From Aestuariibacter salexigens DSM 15300 (GTDB lineage: Bacteria; Pseudomonadota; Gammaproteobacteria; Enterobacterales; Alteromonadaceae): DNA of 64,000 bases. The notes under the pieces are model-generated. The model was not told where the DNA came from. It worked only from the letters and a program-made list of their open reading frames with translations, and searched no databases. The translations under genes and the position numbers were made by a program. Of the stretch, positions 54,626 to 64,000 are shown in pieces. Position 1 is the first letter of the stretch, and each line of letters begins with the position of its first letter. The stretch is from positions 175,573 through 239,572 of the forward strand of contig NZ_KE386852.1 of NCBI RefSeq assembly GCF_000429145.1. The letters are read 5' to 3'.

Positions 54626-56176
54626 GTGAACTCTGTATCCATCCGCTCATTAACACTCCCAGCGTTGCTGGTACTGTGCCTTGGCCTTAGCCTTAATGCA
54701 TTGGCAGTTATTCCCGATAATCTGTCGCTGAAACAGGTGCAAACGCACCTTGCTGATGGCGAGTACTCGATTGAACAACTTGCAGAACATTACCTGGCGC
54801 GCATTGCCAGATATGATGATCAGGGCATCAATATAAATGCGGTTGTACAAATCAATCCGCACTGGCGTTCCCGCGCTCAGACATTGGATAACCAGCGAAA
54901 AGAGGGTCAAAGCACGGGACCTCTGCACGGTGCCATCGTGCTGCTTAAGGATAATATCGATACCGGTGAGGGAATGGTGAATAGCGCAGGATCCTGGCTG
55001 TTGCGTGAACACCGTCCTGCCGATGACGCATTCTTAGTTCAACGATTACGGGATGCAGGCGCTTTGATATTGGGTAAAACCAATTTATCGGAATGGGCAA
55101 ACTTTCGGTCTACCAAATCATCAAGCGGCTGGAGCAGCCTATATGGTCAGACGGTCAACCCACATGACACTACCCGCAGTCCATGTGGTTCCAGCTCTGG
55201 TTCAGGTGCAGCGATTGCAGCTGACTTTGCGCTGATGGCCGTGGGCACCGAAACAGATGGTTCCGTAGTCTGTCCATCGGCAGTGAATGGTATTGTCGGG
55301 ATCAAGCCAAGCATTGGACGAGTCAGTCGTGACGGTATTATTCCGATCTCGCACTCACAGGACACCGCAGGGCCAATGGCACGTAGCGTGGCAGATGCCG
55401 TTATGCTGCTCAATACCATGCAGGGCAAGGATGCAGCAGATGACAGTACATTGGCGCCAATAGATTTAACTGTCGCACTCAATCCAGATGGCCTGCGTGG
55501 TAAACGCGTAGGGATTTTGCGAAACTTCTTAGGCTACCACCCGGACCTGGATAGGGTATTTGAACAGCAACTGGAGGTGTTGAAAGCCGCCGGAGCCGAG
55601 CTTGTCGATCCCGTTAGCATGGATACCCGAGGCCAGTGGGGGCGGGGCGAATATCAGGTGCTATTAAGTGAGTTTAAGGATGGGCTGAATCGTTACTTTG
55701 AAAGTAGCAATGCACCGATTAAAAACTTACAGGATGCCATCACACTAAATGAGGCGAACAGTGCTATCACCATGCCCTACTTTGGCCAGGAAATTTTCAT
55801 GCAGGCTGCCGACTCACACCCACTGGATAGTGAGGAATACCAGTCAGCCAGACAGGATAGCCTGCGCGCAGCGGCTCAGGACGGCATTGACGCACTGATC
55901 GCAAAACATAATCTGGATGTCCTGATTGCACCAACCACGGCGCCAGCCTGGAAAATAGACCGAGTCAATGGCGATCACTACATGGGCTCTGCGTCAGGCG
56001 CACCGGCTGTCGCGGGCTATCCCCATGTCACCGTGCCGATGGGTTTTGTGGCGCACATGCCGGTAGGCTTAAGCTTTATCGGTGGTAATAAGCAGGACAT
56101 CAAAACAATTGAAGCAGCCTACGCCTACGAACAGGTTAGTCAGGCGTTGCGCCCGCCTCGTTTGACTCAACATTGA
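54626..56176 (+). CDS. Secreted amidase-signature family protein
   Basis: 516 residues from a GTG with AAGAGAGA upstream; a nearby ATG at 54621 stops at once. A signal peptide (LPALLVLCLGLSLNALAV) sends it to the periplasm or outside. The amidase signature domain has the Ser-cisSer-Lys triad: K in VLLKDNIDT, GSSSGSGAAIAADFALMAVG and TETDGSVVCPSAVNGIVGIK. Substrate unknown; periplasmic relatives are often annotated as GatA-like or peptide amidases. Divergent from lysC, and its last 41 bases overlap the convergent DUF192 gene. Confidence 0.9.
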   Translation: MNSVSIRSLTLPALLVLCLGLSLNALAVIPDNLSLKQVQTHLADGEYSIEQLAEHYLARIARYDDQGININAVVQINPHWRSRAQTLDNQRKEGQSTGPLHGAIVLLKDNIDTGEGMVNSAGSWLLREHRPADDAFLVQRLRDAGALILGKTNLSEWANFRSTKSSSGWSSLYGQTVNPHDTTRSPCGSSSGSGAAIAADFALMAVGTETDGSVVCPSAVNGIVGIKPSIGRVSRDGIIPISHSQDTAGPMARSVADAVMLLNTMQGKDAADDSTLAPIDLTVALNPDGLRGKRVGILRNFLGYHPDLDRVFEQQLEVLKAAGAELVDPVSMDTRGQWGRGEYQVLLSEFKDGLNRYFESSNAPIKNLQDAITLNEANSAITMPYFGQEIFMQAADSHPLDSEEYQSARQDSLRAAAQDGIDALIAKHNLDVLIAPTTAPAWKIDRVNGDHYMGSASGAPAVAGYPHVTVPMGFVAHMPVGLSFIGGNKQDIKTIEAAYAYEQVSQALRPPRLTQH

Positions 56177-56624
56177 TCTGAACGGTGTCGCCAACCGCGA
56201 CACCGTGTTTTGCAAACCACCCCTGATTCATTTCCAGTGCATAGCGCACCGGCCTGGATGCGCCTCTTGCGGTGAGGTCATGAGGCTTTAGCGCGAGAAT
56301 ATCAGTTATCCGCCCTTGCTTATCAATATAGGCAACGTCTAACGGGATGGATGTATTCTTCATCCACATAGCGGCATATTTCTCCTGATCGAATTTAAAA
56401 AACATGCCGCACTGCTGACACAATGTGTCGCGGTACATCAACCCCTGCGCACGGCGGCTGAAGGTGTCTGCGTATTCGACCGTGATAGCAATGTCGCCCA
56501 CCACTAAATTAATAGAACCAAACTCAACGGCGAGCGCAGTTTTGAATGTGCCGCTAACATACAGCACAGATCCGAATAACATTAGCAGCACACTTTTCAT
56601 CGTCACGCTCAACTTCATCATCAT
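56136..56624 (-). CDS. DUF192 family exported protein
   Basis: 162 residues from the ATG at 56624 with AGG 7 bp upstream; a longer in-frame start runs into the DUF819 gene and is unlikely. A signal peptide is followed by the DUF192 fold: ADTFSRRAQGLMYRDTLCQQCGMFFKFDQ, AMWMKNTSIPLDVAYID and the end ALEMNQGWFAKHGVAVGD. The family is widespread and uncharacterised. It follows the DUF819 gene by 8 bp, and overlaps the amidase 3' end. Confidence 0.92.
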   Translation of the reverse strand: MMMKLSVTMKSVLLMLFGSVLYVSGTFKTALAVEFGSINLVVGDIAITVEYADTFSRRAQGLMYRDTLCQQCGMFFKFDQEKYAAMWMKNTSIPLDVAYIDKQGRITDILALKPHDLTARGASRPVRYALEMNQGWFAKHGVAVGDTVQINVESNEAGATPD

Positions 56625-56632
56625 TGATTTAC

Positions 56633-57838
56633 CTATTGCATGGCCTGAGCAATCGCAATACCCAACGGCGTTCCAACAATATAACCAGCAACCCCTACCA
56701 GCACACCGGGCGTCACCAGCCCCGGCCAACCACGGGCCATGGCCAGAGCAGGCGCTGTTGTCGCACCCAGGATTGCCGCATTCGATGCGGTGATTAATTC
56801 CGGCAGTGATAGTGCCAGGCCGTTATCTTTACGGCCTGTGACTGCAACGCTCAGCTTGGTGATCAGCATGCCGCCTACAAATACGACTAAACCATGCACC
56901 AGCAGCAGTATGGCCACAAACGCCAGTAAAATCGGCGCCAGCCCCAGCAGTTTCGCAATGTCTGCGCCTGCTGCAATAGCCGCAAAAAAGACAAAGGCAA
57001 GCACGAGACCAATCGTCTGTCCGCCGTGCATTTTCGCCATTGTAGCAGGCGCAAAAGTAGCCGGTATCACTGCATATAAGGTGATAAATACATAGCGCAG
57101 GCTGCCAAAATCAAAGTCGCTTTCCAATGTATTGAGCAAGGCAATGGTGCCGTCTGCCAGGGCCACCACGGCCAGAGCGAAAGTCAGCGACGCGGCAATA
57201 GAAAGTCCACTAATGGGTTTTTCCTGCTCGTCGTGCTGGAAGTCTGTCGTTTCACTATGATGCCGGACCGCAAATTGACGCATTAACCAGGCAGAGGCAG
57301 GCATAATCGCCAGTACCGCCAGAAACAGCGCACTCATAAGATTATCTACCGCGGTTGCGGCAGAGATAATGTTGGCATCATCGAAACCCGTGGCCTGTAT
57401 GACCGCCGCGTAATTGACTGAACCACCGGTATAGGTGGCAGTAAAAATACCTGCCAGATCGGCCTCACGCGCGCCCAAATCGACAACATTGATGGCTAAT
57501 ATTGCGCCTGCTGCGGTGCCTATACAGGCGAGAATGAAGCCGATTCCCACCCGACCACTTTCACCAATAATACGGCGTACATCGGCCTGCATTAAAAACA
57601 ACGGGATAAGTGCTGGCACCAGATAGCTGAAAACAAAACTGTAAGCGGGGGCACTTTTAGGAATTAAACCGACGTTTGAAGCGACAATCGCGCCAAGGAT
57701 GGCCCAGACTGCGCCAGTAACTAATTTTCCCCAAGACTTGGACTCAGCCCAAAAGCCAAACAGAGCGATAGCGAACAGGGCTGCCAGTACGGCGAAATGC
57801 TGGTCGGCGGAAATAAGTGAAAAGGTGCTGTCATCCAT
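56633..57838 (-). CDS. DUF819 family membrane protein
   Basis: 401 residues with about eleven hydrophobic helices. The patterns VFSYLVPALIPLFLMQADVRRI, GIFTATYTGGSVNYAAV and ASNAAILGATTAPALAMARGW are those of DUF819 (YjcL-like) proteins, which resemble secondary transporters but have no known substrate. It shares an operon with the DUF192 gene. Its 5' side faces a plus-strand gene at 58007. Confidence 0.92.
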   Translation of the reverse strand: MDDSTFSLISADQHFAVLAALFAIALFGFWAESKSWGKLVTGAVWAILGAIVASNVGLIPKSAPAYSFVFSYLVPALIPLFLMQADVRRIIGESGRVGIGFILACIGTAAGAILAINVVDLGAREADLAGIFTATYTGGSVNYAAVIQATGFDDANIISAATAVDNLMSALFLAVLAIMPASAWLMRQFAVRHHSETTDFQHDEQEKPISGLSIAASLTFALAVVALADGTIALLNTLESDFDFGSLRYVFITLYAVIPATFAPATMAKMHGGQTIGLVLAFVFFAAIAAGADIAKLLGLAPILLAFVAILLLVHGLVVFVGGMLITKLSVAVTGRKDNGLALSLPELITASNAAILGATTAPALAMARGWPGLVTPGVLVGVAGYIVGTPLGIAIAQAMQ

Positions 57839-58006
57839 TGCGTTATTCTTATCGTTTGATGTTGTGAAAGCAGTATCTCACTAGTGTAGGGAAAAGCCTG
57901 ACACAGTGAAACACCGTAATTGCATTAATAATTGCTATTCGATGTAATCCAGCAATAGTATTATCGAAGCATACGCTACGCTAAATGGTAAAGCAGGTAA
58001 CTGTTT

Positions 58007-58396
58007 ATGTTTGCTGCACATGGGTATTTTGAAGTGACTGTTCAGGGCCGTATTTTACACGTTGTTATTGAGCGTGCGTGGAACCTGGAAACGGCACTCA
58101 AATATAGACAAGTAATACATGATGTCATAGCGCCTATTTCTGGCAAGCCATGGGCCGTTCTCACAGACGTGAGCGGTTGGGAACTGTTTACACCTGACTG
58201 CTATCCAGTGATCTCTGAATTAATTAACTACTGTGTTGAAAAAGGCATGTGCTATGAGGCGATTGTGAACTCAGGTCAAAGTATTAAGCTTCAGCCGTTT
58301 AAAACACGACAACCCCACGCAGATAATTTCGTGCGTGAATTCTTTACAGACCAACAGAGCGCTCTGGCATGGTTACAGCAACAGGGTTTTGAATAA
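58007..58396 (+). CDS. SpoIIAA/STAS-like small cytoplasmic protein
   Basis: 129 residues, no signal peptide. The N-terminal strand pattern (GYFEVTVQGRILHVVIERAWN) with a later ISGKPWAVLTDVSGWELFTPD resembles the SpoIIAA-like/STAS fold used by small regulatory proteins. I cannot see the phosphorylatable Ser of true anti-sigma antagonists with certainty. It has AGCAGG before the ATG. It is convergent with the DUF2177 gene (3-bp gap). Confidence 0.6.
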   Translation: MFAAHGYFEVTVQGRILHVVIERAWNLETALKYRQVIHDVIAPISGKPWAVLTDVSGWELFTPDCYPVISELINYCVEKGMCYEAIVNSGQSIKLQPFKTRQPHADNFVREFFTDQQSALAWLQQQGFE

Positions 58397-58399
58397 CGA

Positions 58400-58828
58400 T
58401 TAGCGTTTACTGGCCGCCTGAAAACCTAACCATCCACACATTGCACTGACACTTGTCAGGAAAATCCCCCACATCCAGTCGATGGCCATAATGAACAACG
58501 AAAAGCCTTCGATGATGCTGTAGTTAGTCAGGTTATAGGCACCGTAACTCGCTAAACCAAGCAGTGCGCCGTCAATTCCTGCGTAGTACAAGGGTTTATC
58601 GCGGTTAGCGACCACAGCCAGAACGAATACCACGCCTCCATAGAGCAGATAAAATACCAGCCATGGCCAGGCAATGAACTGCTCTCGCAACAGTCCTGCC
58701 ATTTCTGTCTGATACCAATCACTGGCGATCATACCCAACCAGATAAAATCCAACACCGCAAAACACAGGAATATCGCGGCAAGCGACGCAATGATGTTAA
58801 CCGCAAAGCGTTTAATGTTGGCAAGCAT
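58400..58828 (-). CDS. DUF2177 family membrane protein
   Basis: 142 residues with four hydrophobic helices (about 10-30, 52-70, 82-102, 110-132). AVLDFIWLGMIASDWYQTEMAGLL and GIDGALLGLASYGAYNLTNYSII are typical of DUF2177. The function is unknown. AAGGACC stands ahead of the ATG. The gene is alone on this strand between the convergent 58007 gene and acnB. Confidence 0.88.
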   Translation of the reverse strand: MLANIKRFAVNIIASLAAIFLCFAVLDFIWLGMIASDWYQTEMAGLLREQFIAWPWLVFYLLYGGVVFVLAVVANRDKPLYYAGIDGALLGLASYGAYNLTNYSIIEGFSLFIMAIDWMWGIFLTSVSAMCGWLGFQAASKR

Positions 58829-58887
58829 GGCTTTGGTCCTTCAGTTCTTTCTGCTTATAGTCGCACGTTTTTATACACGCCAAAACG

Positions 58888-58912
58888 TAAAAAGGGCACC
58901 AGATGGTGCCCT
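58888..58912 (-). terminator. Intrinsic terminator of acnB
   Basis: Arms AGGGCACC and GGTGCCCT around AGAT, followed on the minus strand by five T. It lies 20 bp after the acnB stop. Confidence 0.85.
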
Positions 58913-58931
58913 CTTGTAGTGACTATCGACG

Positions 58932-61544
58932 TTATGCGATGTTCAGCGTAGGAATAATCTTCTCGCTGGCCTCCTGCTCGGCCTTCTTGAAGTCATCCAT
59001 ACGGTCAAAGTTCAGATAACGATAGATATCTGCACTCATTGAGTTGATGTTGCTGGCATAACGCATGTACTCGTCGGCACTTGGGATCTTACCGACAATT
59101 GCACCAACCGCTGCCAGTTCGGCAGAGCACAGGTATACATTCGCGCCATCACCCAGACGGTTCGGGAAGTTACGGGTAGAGGTAGACAATACTGTCGCAC
59201 CAGCCAGAACGCGTGCCTGGTTACCCATACACAACGAACAGCCAGGCATCTCAGTACGCACACCGGCACGTCCATAGACGTTATAGTAACCTTCTTCCAT
59301 CAGCTGAGCTTTATCCATCTTAGTCGGTGGTGACATCCACAGACGGGTGGGTAGCGTTTGATTGTATTGTTCAAGCAGTTTACCCGCAGCACGGAAGTGA
59401 CCGATATTGGTCATACATGAACCGATGAACACTTCATCAACATTATCGCCAGCAACGTCTGACAATGTCTTCGCATCATCCGGGTCGTTCGGGCAGCACA
59501 AGATTGGCTCTTTGATTTCGCTCAGGTCAATCTCGATAACTTCTGAGTATTCCGCGTCGGCATCGGCTTCCATCAGCTCAGGATTCGCCAGCCACTCTTC
59601 CATCTTACGTGCGCGACGCTCAAGTGTGCGTGGATCGCCATAACCTTCGTTGATCATCCAGCGCAGCATGGTCACATTAGAGCGCAGATATTCAGCAATT
59701 GATTCTTCTGAAAGCTTGATAGTACAGCCAGCTGCAGAACGCTCGGCTGACGCGTCAGACAATTCAAACGCCTGCTCAACAGTAAGGTCTTCCAGACCTT
59801 CAATTTCAAGTACGCGACCAGAGAAGATATTTTTCTTACCTTTCTTCTCAACTGTCAGCAAACCTTTTTTGATGGCATACAGAGGAATAGCATGGACCAA
59901 ATCACGCAGGGTGATACCAGGCTGTCGTTCACCTTTGAAACGTACCAGAACAGATTCAGGCATATCCAACGGCATGACGCCAGTGGCTGCAGCAAAGGCA
60001 ACCAGACCAGAACCCGCCGGGAATGAGATACCAAGAGGGAAGCGGGTATGTGAATCGCCGCCCGTACCCACTGTATCAGGCAGAAGCATACGGTTCAGCC
60101 AGCTGTGGATAATACCGTCACCCGGACGCAGAGATACGCCGCCACGGTTCATAATGAAATCTGGCAACGTGTGCTGAGTATCGATGTCTACCGGCTTAGG
60201 ATAAGCTGCCGTGTGACAGAATGACTGCATGGTCAGGTCAGCCGTGAAACCGAGACATGCCAGATCTTTCAGCTCGTCACGCGTCATTGGGCCAGTGGTG
60301 TCCTGAGAGCCAACGGTAGTCATCTTGGGTTCACAGTAAGTTCCTGGACGTACACCTTCCACGCCACACGCTTTACCGACCATTTTCTGTGCCAGCGTAA
60401 AGCCTTTACCAGTGTCTTTTGGCTGCTCTGGCTTACGGAACAGATCGGTATCGCCCAGTCCCAGTGATTCACGGGCTTTCTCAGTCAGGCCACGACCAAT
60501 GATCAGGTTGATACGACCACCAGCGCGCACTTCATCCAGTAATACTTTCGACTTGTAGCTGTACTCAGCCAGAACTTCACCCGTCTCAGCATTCGTGATC
60601 TTGCCGTCCAGAGGCATAATATCGATCACGTCGCCCATGTTCATGTTGTCAACGTCAGCCTCGAATACCAACGCACCAGCATCTTCCATGGTATTAAAGA
60701 AAATAGGCGCCACTTTACCGCCAATACAGATACCGCCACCGCGCTTATTGGGCACGCCCGGCAAATCTTCACCGAAGAACCACAATACCGAGTTTGTAGC
60801 AGATTTACGTGAAGAACCTGTACCGACAACGTCACCAACGAACGCAACTGGGTGGCCTTTCGCTTTGATCTCTTCAATCTGTTTGAGAGGGCCGACTTCA
60901 CCGTGTTTTTCAGGCTCCAGGCCGTCACGCGTCATTTTGTACATCGCTCGTGCGTGCAGAGGAATATCAGGACGTGACCATGCATCTGGCGCAGGAGATA
61001 AATCGTCAGTATTGGTCTCACCGGTTACTTTAAACACGGTAGCAGTGATTTTTTCCGGAATTTCCGGACGTGACGTGAACCACTCGCCTTCTGCCCACGA
61101 ATGCATGACGTCAGTGGCATACTTGTTACCCGCTTTGTGCTTTTCTTCTACGTCGTGGAATGCATCGAACATCAGCAGCGTGTGCTTCAGCTCTTCGGCG
61201 GCGAGTTCAGCGAGGTCTGCATCTTCCAGCAAGTCGACCAATGTGGCGATGTTGTAACCACCGTGCATGTTGCCCAGCAACTGCACTGAAGCATCTCTGC
61301 TGATCAGCGGAGAGCTGGCTTCACCTTTTACAATCGCCGTCAGGAAGCCCGCTTTGACGTAAGCGGCTTCATCTACACCTGGAGGTACACGCTCTGAAAT
61401 CAGTTCGAGCAGAAACGCTTCTTCACCTGCTGGAGGGTTCTTCAACAACTCAACCAGACCAGCGACTTGTTCAGCGTTCAATGGTTTTGGGGGTACCCCT
61501 TCAGCTTCACGCTCAGCGACGTGTTTACGATACGCTTCTAACAC
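58932..61544 (-). CDS. acnB: Aconitate hydratase B
   Basis: 870 residues from a GTG at 61544, chosen because the family begins (M)[11 protein letters not shown] and AGAGGA lies 7 bp upstream; an in-frame ATG 16 codons earlier is less likely. Order is HEAT-like domain (about 1-160), swivel domain, then the catalytic core ([29 protein letters not shown]). Cluster Cys residues are in [14 protein letters not shown] and [12 protein letters not shown]. It interconverts citrate and isocitrate in the TCA cycle; apo-AcnB can bind mRNA. It carries a likely promoter just upstream. Confidence 0.97.
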   Translation of the reverse strand: MLEAYRKHVAEREAEGVPPKPLNAEQVAGLVELLKNPPAGEEAFLLELISERVPPGVDEAAYVKAGFLTAIVKGEASSPLISRDASVQLLGNMHGGYNIATLVDLLEDADLAELAAEELKHTLLMFDAFHDVEEKHKAGNKYATDVMHSWAEGEWFTSRPEIPEKITATVFKVTGETNTDDLSPAPDAWSRPDIPLHARAMYKMTRDGLEPEKHGEVGPLKQIEEIKAKGHPVAFVGDVVGTGSSRKSATNSVLWFFGEDLPGVPNKRGGGICIGGKVAPIFFNTMEDAGALVFEADVDNMNMGDVIDIMPLDGKITNAETGEVLAEYSYKSKVLLDEVRAGGRINLIIGRGLTEKARESLGLGDTDLFRKPEQPKDTGKGFTLAQKMVGKACGVEGVRPGTYCEPKMTTVGSQDTTGPMTRDELKDLACLGFTADLTMQSFCHTAAYPKPVDIDTQHTLPDFIMNRGGVSLRPGDGIIHSWLNRMLLPDTVGTGGDSHTRFPLGISFPAGSGLVAFAAATGVMPLDMPESVLVRFKGERQPGITLRDLVHAIPLYAIKKGLLTVEKKGKKNIFSGRVLEIEGLEDLTVEQAFELSDASAERSAAGCTIKLSEESIAEYLRSNVTMLRWMINEGYGDPRTLERRARKMEEWLANPELMEADADAEYSEVIEIDLSEIKEPILCCPNDPDDAKTLSDVAGDNVDEVFIGSCMTNIGHFRAAGKLLEQYNQTLPTRLWMSPPTKMDKAQLMEEGYYNVYGRAGVRTEMPGCSLCMGNQARVLAGATVLSTSTRNFPNRLGDGANVYLCSAELAAVGAIVGKIPSADEYMRYASNINSMSADIYRYLNFDRMDDFKKAEQEASEKIIPTLNIA

Positions 61545-61609
61545 GATTTCTTCCTCTTGTTGATCTTTGCCCGCAGAGTTGCGGCAAAGCATGGATATGA
61601 AACCGGAGA

Positions 61610-61638
61610 AGTATAGCGATTTTCAGTAAAAATTTGAA
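61610..61638 (-). promoter_or_regulatory. Candidate sigma-70 promoter of acnB
   Basis: On the minus strand TTCAAA (61638-61633) and TATACT (61615-61610) are 17 bp apart, matching -35 and -10 boxes at 4 of 6 and 5 of 6. It lies about 66 bp upstream of the chosen GTG. Confidence 0.55.
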
Positions 61639-61721
61639 TGTATTGGTGTTTCAGCCGGGTTATGGCCACTATTCAGTTAAATAATGCCTATAAAAACAAT
61701 CAGTTCAGAAGCTTCAACACG

Positions 61722-62816
61722 CTACTTCGCGACAATCAATCGGTACAGTGCGGCGTTTGCGCCGTCACTGAGCAGATAAATGCCACCGTCAGGACCGACG
61801 TCGATATCACGCCATCGGCGACGAACACCGAGGTCGAGAGCCATTGAGTCGATGACCTTGTCGCCGTCTAACGTCACATGCAGCACAGACTGGTCTTTTA
61901 ACGTTGTGATCAGCAAGTTGCCGTCAAATTCCGGGTGAGCTTCTCCCCGATATAAAATCATCCCTGAGGGTGCGACAGAAGGGCTCCAGCCAAATAAGGG
62001 CTGACGCATACCTGGATAAGCAGTGAAAGGTGAAATATTCGCGCCGATGTAGTCCTTACCCTCAGTGATCACTGGCCAACCGTAATTTTCGCCCGCGCGA
62101 ATAATGTTGATCTCATCACCGCCATCAGGGCCGTGTTCGTGGGACCAGATGCGGTTAGTCTGGGTATCAAAAATCAGCCCCTGATGATTACGATGCCCAA
62201 TACTGAACATAGCGGCAGCCTGAGGCGAGGAATGACGAACAAAGGGGTTATCTTGTGGGATGCTGCCGTCCTTATTAACGCGCAGAATTTTTCCCAACTG
62301 ACTGGTAAGCTTTTGTGCATCTTCACGATAATCCCAACCGTCGCCGCTTGTCACCAGCAATGAACCATCCGGCAGCTGTGCCAACCTTCCTCCATAATGT
62401 ACCGGCGTATCTTTATCCGGGCTGACACTGAGTAATATCTTGCTATCCGTCAAGCTGTCATTGTTAAGTACTGTACTGATAACATTTAATCGACTGGCGC
62501 TGCTATCACCGCTTACATAACTGATAATAAGACGCTGCGTCTGTGCAAACTCGCTATCAACCAACACATCTAACAAGCCGCCCTGCCCCACTGAATAAAT
62601 GTCACCCGGTAGCCCAGCAATGTCAGTTCTGGACTGTTCAGACAGCAACCACAAGCGACCCGATTTTTCCGTCACCAGCCAGGTGTTGTCACGCAGATGC
62701 TCTAGCGCCCATGGCGTATTAAGCCCCGTGTACTGCTCCTGAAGCGAGTACTTACTCGCAGCACCTGAACTAAAAGTAATGAAGATGGAAAACAGTGTCA
62801 GCCAGAAGCGATACAT
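61722..62816 (-). CDS. PQQ-dependent soluble sugar dehydrogenase family protein
   Basis: 364 residues with a signal peptide ending near SGAAS. It forms a six-bladed propeller typical of the aldose sugar dehydrogenase (YliI/Asd-like) family: LNTPWALEHL, VHYGGRLAQLPDGSLLVTSGD, FSIGHRNHQGLIFD, WSHEHGPDGGDEIN and ENYGWPVI are all present and in order. In E. coli YliI oxidises aldoses using PQQ and quinones or dyes; here no PQQ synthesis genes are in view. It is divergent from a small membrane protein gene. Confidence 0.92.
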   Translation of the reverse strand: MYRFWLTLFSIFITFSSGAASKYSLQEQYTGLNTPWALEHLRDNTWLVTEKSGRLWLLSEQSRTDIAGLPGDIYSVGQGGLLDVLVDSEFAQTQRLIISYVSGDSSASRLNVISTVLNNDSLTDSKILLSVSPDKDTPVHYGGRLAQLPDGSLLVTSGDGWDYREDAQKLTSQLGKILRVNKDGSIPQDNPFVRHSSPQAAAMFSIGHRNHQGLIFDTQTNRIWSHEHGPDGGDEINIIRAGENYGWPVITEGKDYIGANISPFTAYPGMRQPLFGWSPSVAPSGMILYRGEAHPEFDGNLLITTLKDQSVLHVTLDGDKVIDSMALDLGVRRRWRDIDVGPDGGIYLLSDGANAALYRLIVAK

Positions 62817-62907
62817 CGTTGCTCCGAGTTTAGTGAGGGTCTACACAAATACAGTCTGCCATGCCAAACTGCGTAAAATCCAGCGTTCCACAATTATATC
62901 GCTTTAT

Positions 62908-63333
62908 ATGTCTAAACAAATCGTCTATGCGTTTATCCTCTCGACGTTTATTACTTTCATGCTGGCGAGCGTTGCACATACACAGTTTGTGTTATTCAGG
63001 CTTTCGGAACTGGGCATCGACATTTCCTTATGGGACCGTCTGCGCACTACCGCTCAGGATATGGCCGGTATGTTGCCCAAATATGGTGCCGCGGTAGCCG
63101 CCGGATTGTTGATTGCCTTCTGGGTAACGACAGTACTGCGACGAAAGGGGATCATTACCCATTCGCTGTGGTTTGCCGTCGCGGGCGGCGTCGCCATGAT
63201 GAGTATCTTACTGGCTATGCACCCATACATTGATGCGCATCTGTTAGTCGGTGCCCGAGGTCCTCTGGGATTTGCTGCACAGTGCGCTGCCGGCGTGGCC
63301 GGAGGCTGGGTATTTGGTCGATTGAGCAGATAA
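62908..63333 (+). CDS. Small inner-membrane protein, unknown
   Basis: 141 residues from the ATG at 62908; an earlier in-frame start would overlap the divergent dehydrogenase gene and encodes non-membrane sequence. Four hydrophobic helices (IVYAFILSTFITFMLASVA, YGAAVAAGLLIAFWVTTVL, SLWFAVAGGVAMMSILLA, FAAQCAAGVAGGWVFGRL). I recognise no family. The gene is followed by a 100-bp gap and the ParA-family gene. Confidence 0.65.
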   Translation: MSKQIVYAFILSTFITFMLASVAHTQFVLFRLSELGIDISLWDRLRTTAQDMAGMLPKYGAAVAAGLLIAFWVTTVLRRKGIITHSLWFAVAGGVAMMSILLAMHPYIDAHLLVGARGPLGFAAQCAAGVAGGWVFGRLSR

Positions 63334-63436
63334 ACCTCATTTAAAGTACGAATGGCGACTATGCGGTAATTGCCATTTAGACGGGTCGGCTTTATCCTGC
63401 CTGTGAGTCAATCACATGGCAAAGGGAACGGAATAC

Positions 63437-64000
63437 ATGAAGCGCGTGGTGTTTAACCAGAAAGGCGGTGTCGGCAAGTCCAGTATCAGTGTTAATCTCG
63501 CTGCTATCAGTGCCCGCCGGGGCCTAAAAACGCTGATCGTGGATTTGGACACGCAGGGTAATACCAGCCATTATCTGGTCGGAGATAATGCAAACATCAA
63601 ACACACGGTGGCTGACTTATTCAAACAAACCGTTGGCTGGTTTCTGAAACCACTCCCCGCCATTGATTTTGTTCATGAAACCCCTTTCGAAAATCTCTAC
63701 CTGATGGCGTCAGACCCGCAGTTGGCGAATGTCGAACGTGAGCTAGAATCCCGCTATAAAATGTACAAACTCAAGGAAGCGTTGACCGAGCTTTCAGCAA
63801 CTTTTGACCGTATCTATATCGACACGCCGCCAAATTTCAATTTCTATTCAAAAGCTGCACTTATCGCCGCCGACTCAGTACTTATACCATTTGACTGCGA
63901 CGGCTTTTCCAGTCAGGCCATCATGCATCTATTGGATAATATTATGGAGCTCAAGGGTGACCACAACCCGGAATTAGAGGTAGAGGGGATCATCGTTAAT
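63437..64000 (+). CDS. ParA-family ATPase, C-terminus outside window
   Basis: 188 codons are present and the frame is open to the edge. The deviant Walker A (NQKGGVGKSSISVNLAA), Walker A' VDLDTQGNTSHYL and the Walker B-like YIDTPPNFNFYSK identify the ParA/MinD group. SD-like GGGAACGGA precedes the ATG. No parB or origin is visible, so it may be an orphan used for positioning proteins, chemoreceptor arrays or plasmid-like functions. Confidence 0.9.
   Translation, partial: MKRVVFNQKGGVGKSSISVNLAAISARRGLKTLIVDLDTQGNTSHYLVGDNANIKHTVADLFKQTVGWFLKPLPAIDFVHETPFENLYLMASDPQLANVERELESRYKMYKLKEALTELSATFDRIYIDTPPNFNFYSKAALIAADSVLIPFDCDGFSSQAIMHLLDNIMELKGDHNPELEVEGIIVN

Overview
The window reads as chromosomal DNA of a marine gammaproteobacterium of the order Alteromonadales, most likely family Alteromonadaceae (Alteromonas, Salinimonas, Aestuariibacter or a relative). 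This is inferred from gene order and protein character, not from a database search. Supporting signs are the lptD-surA-pdxA-rsmA-apaG-apaH run, the rplM-rpsI-petABC-sspA-sspB run, the rsmI/lpoA-yraN-diaA-dolP locus, a carboxynorspermidine pathway, and roughly balanced base composition in the core blocks.

Layout. 1-2286 (minus) is the N-terminal 762 codons of a large modular RTX calcium-binding protein with a Sec-type signal peptide and an 11-G homopolymer. 2287-5856 is an AT-rich accessory stretch with an AraC/GyrI-like regulator, a coupled 72-residue membrane peptide, a DUF1330 protein and much unassigned DNA. 5857-9649 holds a lipoprotein with an HEXXH motif, a DUF3833 lipoprotein, a chalcone isomerase-like protein and a PLP enzyme. 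9728-15503 carries the carboxynorspermidine dehydrogenase/decarboxylase pair (with two strong hairpins), a lone solute-binding protein, an EamA permease and rsmI. 15597-19083 is lpoA-yraN-diaA-dolP. 19119-24202 (minus) is rplM-rpsI, the cytochrome bc1 operon and sspAB.

24418-33429 (minus) is a long co-directional run: dsbC-recJ-(91-aa unknown)-recO-pdxJ-acpS-rlmD-relA-mazG. A soluble PAS-PAS chemoreceptor-like gene separates dsbC from xerD. 34978-38445 (minus) is amgK-murU (cell-wall recycling), djlA and xerD. 38643-45243 (plus) is lptD to apaH (outer-membrane biogenesis, B6, ribosome maturation, Ap4A hydrolysis). A second, membrane chemoreceptor follows.

47502-51152 is a second accessory patch: an intergenic hairpin repeat, an XRE regulator with a 2TM tail and a candidate operator, a cysteine-containing membrane protein, and a fatty acyl-CoA reductase closely resembling the Marinobacter alcohol-forming enzyme. 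51265-63333 has DUF808, an MBL-fold hydrolase, lysC, a secreted amidase, DUF192, DUF819, DUF2177, acnB and a PQQ-type sugar dehydrogenase. The window ends inside a ParA-family ATPase.

The signals most worth a second look are the G11 tract in the RTX gene, a dispersed two-hairpin intergenic repeat present three times, hairpins in the polyamine operon, a perfect 14-bp inverted repeat across the rsmI/lpoA promoter region, and the zincin-like lipoprotein. No CRISPR array, prophage, transposase, rRNA or convincing tRNA was seen. I did not find a clearly new multi-gene system.
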